From GCA-2737125 sp044336815 (GTDB taxonomy: Bacteria; Actinomycetota; Actinomycetes; S36-B12): a stretch of 14,985 bases of DNA. Where the stretch lies: NCBI GenBank assembly GCA_044336815.1, contig JBIIOU010000036.1, forward strand, positions 1 to 14,985, written 5' to 3'. Within the stretch, counting starts at the first letter, position 1, and each line of letters begins with the position of its first letter. Position numbers and translations under genes: made by a program. A model generated the notes under the pieces. The model saw only the letters and a list, made by a program, of their open reading frames with translations. It was not told the origin of the DNA and made no database searches. Of this stretch, positions 7,924 through 13,641 are shown piece after piece.

Positions 7924-9486
7924 CTATTTGAAACCAAGCTTCTTCATGGCTCCAACCGCATTCGCAAGCGTGCCACCCCAGCGCTCATTTGACCACCCGA
8001 ACGGCGCACCGAAACCAAATGCCCGCTGCGTCGCAATGGTTTGCACCTCGGTGTATTGCAAGAACCCCTCGCTGCCGTGGCGGCGCCCCAGCCCAGAATC
8101 GCCCATCCCACCCATGGGGGCGCGAACACTGCCCCAGGCGGCGGCGTACCCCTCATTGATATTTACGGTGCCCGCCTTGAGCTGAGCGGCAATTTTGCGG
8201 CCCGCTTGGGTATCGCGGGTTAGGACCGAGGCATTTAACCCGTAGAAGGTGTCGTTAGCCATGGCAACCGCCTGCTCATCGGAGCTATATGGGTAAACGG
8301 CGACCACCGGGCCAAAAGTTTCGTCTCGGCATAACTCCATATCCTCGGTGACTCCAGCCAAAACTGTTGGCTCTAGGTAGTACGGGCCCACCTCGGGCCG
8401 CGCCCGCCCACCGACAAGCACCCGAGCACCATGCGCAATGGCGTCGGCAAGGTGTACCTGAACTCGATCAAGTTGCCGCTGTGAAATAAGTGAACCCATA
8501 TCGGCACCCCAGCCGATCTCAGCGACCATCCGCATCGCGGCAACGCGCGGCAAGAATAAATCCAGGAACGGCTGCATTACTTCTTCATGGATATACATCC
8601 GCTCAATCGAGACACACAGTTGACCGGCATTCGCAAAACAGGCTCGCACCGCTATCTCAGCTGCGCGCGCAACATCTACATCGGCGCGGATGATCATCGC
8701 GTTTTTGCCACCCAACTCCAGTGAGCAACCGATAAGTCTTTCACCACACCGCCGTGCCACCTCGCGGCCCACTTGAGTCGATCCGGTGAACATCACATAA
8801 TCCACACGATCGATTAACATCGGCCCAACAACTTGACCATCACCAGTGACAACGCGAATCACCGATTCTGGGACCCCAGCTTCAATCATCAAATCGACAA
8901 CCCAAAGGGCGGTCAATGACGTTTGTGAATCTGGCTTCAGCACCACCGCATTACCAGCCAACAGGGCTGGGATTGCATCACTAGCTGCCAAAGTAAGTGG
9001 ATAGTTCCACGGTGAAATGATGCCAACTACGCCCTTGGGATGTCGCAACTCCTCAACCCCCACGAGAAGAGGAAGCACACCTCGATGGCGCACCGGCCTC
9101 ATTAAACGCACCGCATCACGCGCGTAGTGCCGAGCGACGATCAACACATCAAGGATTTCTTCCATGGCGTCGCGCCGGGCTTTCCCGGTCTCAAGCTGAA
9201 TGATGTCTAGGCCCTCATCGCGCCGTTGCATGACTAAGTCGTGGAACTTCAGGAAGATACGAGCACGTTCTTGAACCGGGCGCTGAGCCCACCAGCCTTG
9301 GGCCTTGCGTGCGGTGGCGACACAAGCTGCAACGTCAACTTCGCTAGATATCGGCATTGAATAAAGGACGGCCCCGGTAAAAGGTGCAATTACCTCAAGT
9401 CGCTCGGGGTTGGTTCCAACGGCCGCATGCTCGAGTAACCGCCGGGTGACAGCGGGCTCCAGTTCAACCCCCACAGCAACACTCAT
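7924..9486 (-). CDS. gabD2: succinate-semialdehyde dehydrogenase, GabD2-type aldehyde dehydrogenase
   Basis: This 520-residue NAD(P)-dependent aldehyde dehydrogenase resembles M. tuberculosis GabD2 throughout (for example PKGVVGVISPWNYP-like, LKPDSQT and SAELGGKN-like blocks). Catalytic residues are all present: Asn161 in SPWNYP, Lys184 in VVLKPDS, the general base Glu257 in LELGGKN, the nucleophile Cys291 in AGQLC, and Glu389 in ETFGP. GabD2 oxidises succinic semialdehyde to succinate; other aldehydes are possible. The frame is open to a TTG at 9519, and an ATG exists at 9492. I chose ATG 9486 because GAGGGG (9493–9498) sits 6 bases before it and would abut the 9492 ATG. That site overlaps the guaB3 stop, so translation is probably coupled. 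choD follows 23 bases later and may act with it on an alcohol–aldehyde–acid route (inference). Confidence 0.92.
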   Translation of the reverse strand: MSVAVGVELEPAVTRRLLEHAAVGTNPERLEVIAPFTGAVLYSMPISSEVDVAACVATARKAQGWWAQRPVQERARIFLKFHDLVMQRRDEGLDIIQLETGKARRDAMEEILDVLIVARHYARDAVRLMRPVRHRGVLPLLVGVEELRHPKGVVGIISPWNYPLTLAASDAIPALLAGNAVVLKPDSQTSLTALWVVDLMIEAGVPESVIRVVTGDGQVVGPMLIDRVDYVMFTGSTQVGREVARRCGERLIGCSLELGGKNAMIIRADVDVARAAEIAVRACFANAGQLCVSIERMYIHEEVMQPFLDLFLPRVAAMRMVAEIGWGADMGSLISQRQLDRVQVHLADAIAHGARVLVGGRARPEVGPYYLEPTVLAGVTEDMELCRDETFGPVVAVYPYSSDEQAVAMANDTFYGLNASVLTRDTQAGRKIAAQLKAGTVNINEGYAAAWGSVRAPMGGMGDSGLGRRHGSEGFLQYTEVQTIATQRAFGFGAPFGWSNERWGGTLANAVGAMKKLGFK

Positions 9487-9492
9487 CTGCAT

Positions 9493-9498
9493 CCCCTC
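9493..9498 (-). promoter_or_regulatory. ribosome binding site of gabD2 overlapping the guaB3 stop
   Basis: GAGGGG on the minus strand lies 6 bases upstream of the ATG at 9486 and shares bases with the guaB3 TGA (9497–9499). It decides the gabD2 start among three in-frame candidates. Confidence 0.75.
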
Positions 9499-10609
9499 AG
9501 GCCGTGACAACCATTTCAACCCTTTGAAACTCCTTAAGATCGCTATACCCCGTTGTAGCCATCGCTTTTCTCAGGGCGCCAGCAATGTTCATGGCACCGG
9601 CCGCATGGGTCGATGGCCCAATAAGAACTTCGGCAAAGGTGCCGACCTGCGTCAGTAAATTACGCTGACCGCGAGGTAGTTGGCCATGCCAAGCTTCGGC
9701 ACCCCAGTGCGCCCCGCCACCTGGAGCATCGGTCGCTCGAGCCAGCACCGAGCCAAGCATGGCGGCATCGGCACCACATGCGAATGCTCGCACGATGTCA
9801 CCGCTTTGGCCCATGGATCCATCGGCGACAACATGCACATATCTGCCACCGGATTCGTCCAGATAGTCGCGACGAGCAGCAGCCACATCAGCGACCGCAC
9901 TTGCCATCGGGACCCGAACACCCAAGACATCCGAAGTCGTCATCGAAGCGCCCCCGCCAAATCCAACGAGCACTCCAGCTGCACCGGTGCGCATCAAATG
10001 CAACGCCGCTTGATAAGTCGCACACCCACCAACAATCACCGGCACTTCCAATTGGTGGATGAATTCCTTCAAATTTAGCGGCTCGCCCGCCCCCGATACA
10101 TGTTCTGCCGACACGGTGGTGCCTCTGATGAGAATGATGTCGGCCCCGGCAGCCGCGGCTCTTGGTGCTAAATCGGCGGTGCGCTGGGGGCTGACCGAGA
10201 CCGCAACGGTGACACCCGCCTGCTTCATCTGCATTACCCGTTGCGTGACCAAATCAGGATCAACAGGGGCGGCGGCATAAATATCTTGCATTCGCGAGGT
10301 GACATCGGCTTCTGGTAACTGCTTGATCTCCTCCAGCAATGCTGATGGCTCCGCGTAGCGTCCCCACAGGCCTTCAAGGTTTAGGGCAGCCAGCATCCCT
10401 AGGTCATTTAGGGTTTGCGCTGAAGCTGGGCTGACAATTGAATCCATCGGCGCAGCAATAAAGGGCAACGCGAATCGGTAGGCGTCAATTGTCCAGGTCG
10501 TTGACACTTCCTGAGGGTCGCGCGTCCGCCTACTCGGTGCAATTGCAACTTCGTCAAATGAGTAGGCACGGCGGGCACGCTTGGCGCCACCGATTTGGAT
10601 ATCGGTCAC
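9497..10609 (-). CDS. guaB3: GuaB3, IMP dehydrogenase-related protein lacking the catalytic cysteine
   Basis: The 370-residue TIM-barrel protein belongs to the IMPDH/GMP-reductase family but lacks the CBS pair of GuaB. It shows the actinobacterial GuaB3 features FDEVAIAPSRRTRDP near 18–32, IAAPMDSIVSP near 51–61, and DYLDESGGRYVHVVADG near 248–264. The family's catalytic loop reads GGGASMTTS (218–226), where GuaB in the same operon reads GPGSICTTR. The nucleophilic Cys is therefore Met223, and the loop Arg is Ser. It is thus unlikely to be a standard IMPDH. Cyanobacterial GuaB3 has been reported to reduce GMP, but whether this Cys-less form is active is unknown. The start is GTG at 10609 with AGGA 5 bases upstream. 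The gene lies 7 bases after guaB and just before gabD2. Confidence 0.93.
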   Translation of the reverse strand: MTDIQIGGAKRARRAYSFDEVAIAPSRRTRDPQEVSTTWTIDAYRFALPFIAAPMDSIVSPASAQTLNDLGMLAALNLEGLWGRYAEPSALLEEIKQLPEADVTSRMQDIYAAAPVDPDLVTQRVMQMKQAGVTVAVSVSPQRTADLAPRAAAAGADIILIRGTTVSAEHVSGAGEPLNLKEFIHQLEVPVIVGGCATYQAALHLMRTGAAGVLVGFGGGASMTTSDVLGVRVPMASAVADVAAARRDYLDESGGRYVHVVADGSMGQSGDIVRAFACGADAAMLGSVLARATDAPGGGAHWGAEAWHGQLPRGQRNLLTQVGTFAEVLIGPSTHAAGAMNIAGALRKAMATTGYSDLKEFQRVEMVVTA

Positions 10610-10614
10610 TTGAG

Positions 10615-10618
10615 TCCT
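10615..10618 (-). promoter_or_regulatory. ribosome binding site of guaB3 overlapping the guaB stop
   Basis: AGGA on the minus strand lies 5 bases before the GTG at 10609 and overlaps the guaB TAG (10617–10619). Ribosomes ending guaB therefore finish on the guaB3 initiation site. Confidence 0.65.
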
Positions 10619-12113
10619 ATCGGCTGGAGTAGTTAGGGGCTTCGATCGTCATTTCGACATCATGTGGGTGACTCTCGCGCAATCCTGCTGCGGTAATTCG
10701 GACGAAGGATCCCCTTTCGTGTAATTCGGGAATTGTGGCAGCACCCGAGTAACCCATAGCAGCGCGCAGACCACCCACCAATTGGTGAGCAACCGCACTG
10801 AGGGGACCCCGGTACGCGACAACCCCTTCAATGCCTTCGGGCACCAATTTGTCATCGCTCAGTACGTCGTCCTGAAAATACCTGTCTTTACTGTAGGAAC
10901 GAGCTTGCCCACGTGATTGCATCGCGCCAAGGGAACCCATGCCGCGGTATGACTTGAACTGCTTGCCATTCACGAAAACGACATCACCTGGCGCTTCTTC
11001 ACAACCAGCCAACAATGACCCGAGCATCACGGTATCGGCCCCGGCGACAAGTGCTTTTGCAATATCTCCGGAGTATTGCAAACCTCCATCACCAATCACG
11101 GGCACTCCGGCTGGGCCGGCTGCCAATGATGCTTCATAAATGGCTGAAACCTGCGGGACGCCAACACCAGCGACCACGCGAGTGGTGCAAATTGATCCGG
11201 GGCCAACCCCAACCTTGATTCCGTCAGCACCTGCGTCGATCAACGCCTGCGCTCCAGCTCGGGTGGCCACGTTTCCGCCGACGATATCAATTGAAGTCTC
11301 GCGCTTCAGCAGGCGAACCATGTCAATGACCGCTCGCGAATGACCGTGTGCGGTGTCGACAATGAGAAAGTCAACACCGGCTTCGACTAGGGCGCGCGCT
11401 CGTTTATCGGCGTCGTCACCCACGCCGATAGCCGCGCCCACTACCAACCGACCACCTGAATCTTTGGTGGCCAACGGGTATTTATCACTCTTAACAAAAT
11501 CCTTGACGGTGAAGAGCCCGCGCAGGCGGCCATCGGCGTCAATGAGAGGAAGTTTTTCGACTTTGCGGGTCGCAAGGAGCTGCAGTGCAGCTTCCGGTGA
11601 GATACCCACCTGAGCGGTAACTAGCGGCATGCGCGTCATTACTTCGTGCGCCGGCCTCCCCATGTCATCTTCGAAACGCATATCACGATTGGTGACGATT
11701 CCGACAAGCACTCCGGCGTCGTCAACAACAGGTACGCCCGAAATGCGGTAGCGCCCGCAGAGTCGATCAACGTCGGCGAGTGAATCATTTGGCGAACATA
11801 CGATCGGATTGGTGACCATGCCGGCTTCGGAGCGCTTCACGAGGTCAACCTGGGTTGCCTGCTCTTCTATCGGCAAATTGCGGTGCAGTACCCCTACGCC
11901 ACCACTGCGCGCCATCGCGATCGCCATGCGCGCTTCAGTCACGGTATCCATTGCGCTGGATACGAGCGGTACCCGCACACTGATATTTCGAGTGACCCGC
12001 GAGGTGGTATCCACTTCACTTGGGACCACATCAGATTGCGCGGGTAAGAGCAAAACATCGTCAAAAGTGAGGCCCAGATACGCAAATTTCTCCGGTAACC
12101 CTTGTGCCGACAT
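10617..12113 (-). CDS. guaB: inosine-5'-monophosphate dehydrogenase
   Basis: GuaB oxidises IMP to XMP with NAD+, the rate-limiting step toward GMP. This 498-residue protein has the normal domain order: TIM barrel start (LTFDDVLLLPA, 15–25; SSAMDTVTE, 52–60), a CBS pair inserted at about 100–210, then the barrel again with the catalytic loop GVGPGSICTTR and Cys309. The GGLQYSGDI phosphate region (343–351) and the mobile flap with the Arg411-Tyr412 pair (SKDRYFQ) follow. The ATG at 12113 has no convincing Shine-Dalgarno and begins 9 bases after the MerR-type regulator stops, so it probably relies on coupling or a poor site. It sits in the same operon as guaB3, gabD2 and choD. Full length, no defects; identification is secure. 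Confidence 0.98.
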   Translation of the reverse strand: MSAQGLPEKFAYLGLTFDDVLLLPAQSDVVPSEVDTTSRVTRNISVRVPLVSSAMDTVTEARMAIAMARSGGVGVLHRNLPIEEQATQVDLVKRSEAGMVTNPIVCSPNDSLADVDRLCGRYRISGVPVVDDAGVLVGIVTNRDMRFEDDMGRPAHEVMTRMPLVTAQVGISPEAALQLLATRKVEKLPLIDADGRLRGLFTVKDFVKSDKYPLATKDSGGRLVVGAAIGVGDDADKRARALVEAGVDFLIVDTAHGHSRAVIDMVRLLKRETSIDIVGGNVATRAGAQALIDAGADGIKVGVGPGSICTTRVVAGVGVPQVSAIYEASLAAGPAGVPVIGDGGLQYSGDIAKALVAGADTVMLGSLLAGCEEAPGDVVFVNGKQFKSYRGMGSLGAMQSRGQARSYSKDRYFQDDVLSDDKLVPEGIEGVVAYRGPLSAVAHQLVGGLRAAMGYSGAATIPELHERGSFVRITAAGLRESHPHDVEMTIEAPNYSSR

Positions 12114-12122
12114 ACCCGAAGG

Positions 12123-13085
12123 CTACTCGCCCACTATCCGCGAGATTTTGGACACCGCCTCGGATAAGCTCAGGACCCGGATTACGCCGGGGGGCATCGA
12201 CTCAGGCCATCCCGGGCCCCCTGCTACGAGAGCTGGCGCTGGGCGGATTTTCCGCAGATCTGCGAGGTGGGCTGGATGGCCAGTTACCGCGGCTTGGGAC
12301 CAGACAAAGACTACCGACGGGCCTAATCGCTGCACGGCGGCAAATAGTGCATCGAAGGGCACCCGCTGCCCTAACCTAACAACTTCAATTTGCCGCTCAG
12401 CCAATGCAGCGGCTAGTGCACTTAGGGTTAGCGCATGAAGTTCGTCTGGCGCAGCGGCCAGTAGCACCGGCCGCACATTTATCGGGGTACGCACCTGCCC
12501 GGCTACCGATCCAAGACAAAGCTCAATTACCTGGGTCAAAGCGTGTTCGACTTCAACGCCGCGCCCTGTCGCATGCCAGCGCTCCCCGAGGCCAACGAGA
12601 AGTGGCGCAATCAGGGAGTCCCAGGTCCAGACCACACCCCGTTGTTCCAAGGAAGCATTGATGATTTCGCGGCAAGCCGCTGAATCTAAGGAGTCCGCTG
12701 CCCTCGCTAGCCCACGTGCTGTCTGGCTCGGTAGCAATTGGTTAAATTCGGTGCTAGTTGCGATATTCGCTGGCACCTGGTTTGAAACCTGTTTTTGCAC
12801 CTGATTTGGCTCTGGGGCCGATTCCAGTTGCAAATCCGGTTCCGAGCCCAGCACCACCTGTGCCGCATCACCGATTGTCACCCCGGAGTTAATTAGGCGC
12901 CGGACCTGCTCCAGCCGGGCTAGATCTGACGCCGAGTAACGGCGGTGTGCCCCTACCTGGCGCTCCGCAGGCCCGAGGCCGTAGCGACGATCCCAAGTCC
13001 GTAAAGTCGCCGGAGCAATCCCGAGGCGCCGGGCCACCGCCGCCACTGTTAGCCCCGGAACCTGGCTTGGGGCGGAATCCTCCAC
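12123..13085 (-). CDS. MerR-family regulator with cobalamin-binding domain, CarH/LitR-like
   Basis: This 320-residue transcription factor has an N-terminal MerR winged helix (residues 12–80; TLRTWDRRYGL then HRRYS) and a low-complexity Q/P/E-rich linker (about 81–115). A helical B12-cap domain (about 120–200) and a Rossmann cobalamin-binding fold (about 205–318) follow. The cap motif W-x9-EH is intact: Trp170, Glu180, His181, with His171 directly after the Trp. The axial-ligand motif is Glu215-x-His217-xx-Thr220, and the Gly-Gly-Pro-Gly loop is at 289–292. These match the AdoCbl-dependent photoreceptors CarH/LitR, so it probably binds adenosylcobalamin and DNA and may respond to light. Light sensing itself is inferred. 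The start is a GTG at 13085 without a clear ribosome site. It is the first gene of the guaB operon and is divergent from whiB3. Confidence 0.9.
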   Translation of the reverse strand: MEDSAPSQVPGLTVAAVARRLGIAPATLRTWDRRYGLGPAERQVGAHRRYSASDLARLEQVRRLINSGVTIGDAAQVVLGSEPDLQLESAPEPNQVQKQVSNQVPANIATSTEFNQLLPSQTARGLARAADSLDSAACREIINASLEQRGVVWTWDSLIAPLLVGLGERWHATGRGVEVEHALTQVIELCLGSVAGQVRTPINVRPVLLAAAPDELHALTLSALAAALAERQIEVVRLGQRVPFDALFAAVQRLGPSVVFVWSQAAVTGHPAHLADLRKIRPAPALVAGGPGWPESMPPGVIRVLSLSEAVSKISRIVGE

Positions 13086-13109
13086 ACCGCATTGTGCCCG
13101 ATGATCATG

Positions 13110-13130
13110 TGAATTGCAGTATGAAATTCA
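13110..13130. promoter_or_regulatory. dyad TGAATT-N9-AATTCA, candidate operator of the MerR-type regulator
   Basis: Two perfect 6-base half sites face each other across 9 bases, starting 25 bases upstream of the regulator's GTG. Reading the minus strand, the spacer contains CATACT (13118–13123), a plausible -10 with TTGCTA at 13142–13147 as -35 (18-base spacer). A protein bound here would cover the -10, which fits autorepression. CarH operators described elsewhere are direct repeats, so binding by this protein is only a hypothesis. Confidence 0.4.
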
Positions 13131-13226
13131 GCACATCCCCCTAGCAAATTAAACGATTTTCCGGCTACCGCCGGATCGATTCACACGTAATCACCTAACG
13201 CTTCAAACTATGTTCATCTTGGAGCC

Positions 13227-13255
13227 TTGACTAACCTATGACCGCTTTATATAGT
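13227..13255 (+). promoter_or_regulatory. sigma-70-type promoter of whiB3
   Basis: TTGACT (13227–13232), a 17-base spacer and TATAGT (13250–13255) each differ from consensus by one base, the best promoter seen in the window. The expected start of transcription is about A13262, giving a 5' leader of only about 22 bases before the whiB3 ATG. Confidence 0.75.
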
Positions 13256-13261
13256 TTACTC

Positions 13262-13291
13262 ATGAGTAACTACGGACCCCCAAATGGCTGA
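13262..13291 (+). CDS. possible leaderless 9-codon upstream ORF overlapping whiB3
   Basis: An ATG exactly at the predicted transcription start opens a 9-codon frame (MSNYGPPNG) that ends with TGA at 13289–13291, just past the whiB3 ATG at 13284 and in another frame. Leaderless initiation is common in actinobacteria, and whiB3 lacks a clear ribosome site, so coupling by termination and restart is possible. A frame this short can easily be chance. Confidence 0.3.
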   Translation: MSNYGPPNG

Positions 13292-13571
13292 CTACTCTCG
13301 GCTTCCGGGCCCAAATAGCGACTTTTGGGATTGGCAGTTGTTGGCTGCCTGCCGTGGCGAAGACCCATCTGCCTTCTTCCATCCAGACGGCGAACGCGGT
13401 CCGGCCCGAACTGCCAGAGAACGCGCCGCAAAAACTATCTGCGGGACCTGCCCGATCAGGCTTAAGTGCGCAGAGCACGCACTCCAGGTGCGCGAGCCTT
13501 ATGGCGTATGGGGCGGGCTTTCTGAGGAAGACCGTGAGGTCATCTACGCCCGGCGCAGGGTTGCGTCGTAG
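13284..13571 (+). CDS. whiB3: WhiB-family iron-sulfur transcription factor, WhiB3/WhiD type
   Basis: This 95-residue Wbl protein would bind a [4Fe-4S] cluster through Cys23, Cys53, Cys56 and Cys62 (spacing C-x29-C-x2-C-x5-C), sense oxygen or NO, and act with the principal sigma factor. The GVWGG turn is at 74–78 and a basic C-terminal tail (ARRR) follows for DNA contact. The N-terminal LPGPNSDFWDWQL, HPDGERGPAR and EPYGVWGGLSE match WhiB3/WhiD more closely than other Wbl classes, and adjacency to groEL and guaB matches mycobacterial whiB3. ATG 13284 is the only start, since an in-frame TGA lies at 13263–13265. No Shine-Dalgarno is obvious. It is divergent from the MerR-type regulator and is followed by a strong terminator. 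Confidence 0.93.
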   Translation: MADYSRLPGPNSDFWDWQLLAACRGEDPSAFFHPDGERGPARTARERAAKTICGTCPIRLKCAEHALQVREPYGVWGGLSEEDREVIYARRRVAS

Positions 13572-13591
13572 CGCAATTCATACTGCTAGCC

Positions 13592-13636
13592 AATAAAGTA
13601 GGGGCGCCGCGCATAGCGCGGCGCCCCTACTTTATT
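13592..13636. terminator. bidirectional terminator between whiB3 and groEL
   Basis: A perfect 21-bp inverted repeat (13592–13612 and 13616–13636) with a 3-base ATA loop lies between the convergent whiB3 and groEL ends. The stem core is GGGGCGCCGCGC, flanked by AATAAAG and CTTTATT, so each strand has a U-rich end to its hairpin. It should stop transcription from both genes. Confidence 0.92.
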
Positions 13637-13641
13637 TAGTT

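Larger units (their letters stand above)
13086..13283. promoter_or_regulatory. divergent regulatory region between the MerR-type regulator and whiB3
   Basis: This 198-base region is the longest gene-free stretch. It holds a candidate regulator promoter with a dyad (13110–13130) on the left, a small hairpin CCGGC-TACC-GCCGG (13161–13174) flanked by CGAT and ATCG in the middle, and the strong whiB3 promoter (13227–13255) on the right. No RNA gene or further open frame of substance was seen. Confidence 0.6.

Noticed and set aside
9487..9519. Longer gabD2 starts at TTG 9519 or ATG 9492
   Set aside because: The TTG lies within guaB3 without a ribosome site, and the ATG at 9492 abuts the GAGGGG; ATG 9486 has correct spacing.
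11809..12438. Plus-strand 209-codon open frame opposite guaB and the MerR-type regulator
   Set aside because: It spans two strongly identified minus-strand genes and their junction, and its translation is low-complexity and Arg/Ser/Thr-rich; it is an antisense shadow.
13161..13178. Hairpin CCGGC-TACC-GCCGG as a riboswitch or attenuator
   Set aside because: The stem is only 5 bp (plus 4 beyond a bulge), there is no U-tract, and it lies outside the predicted transcripts of both flanking genes.
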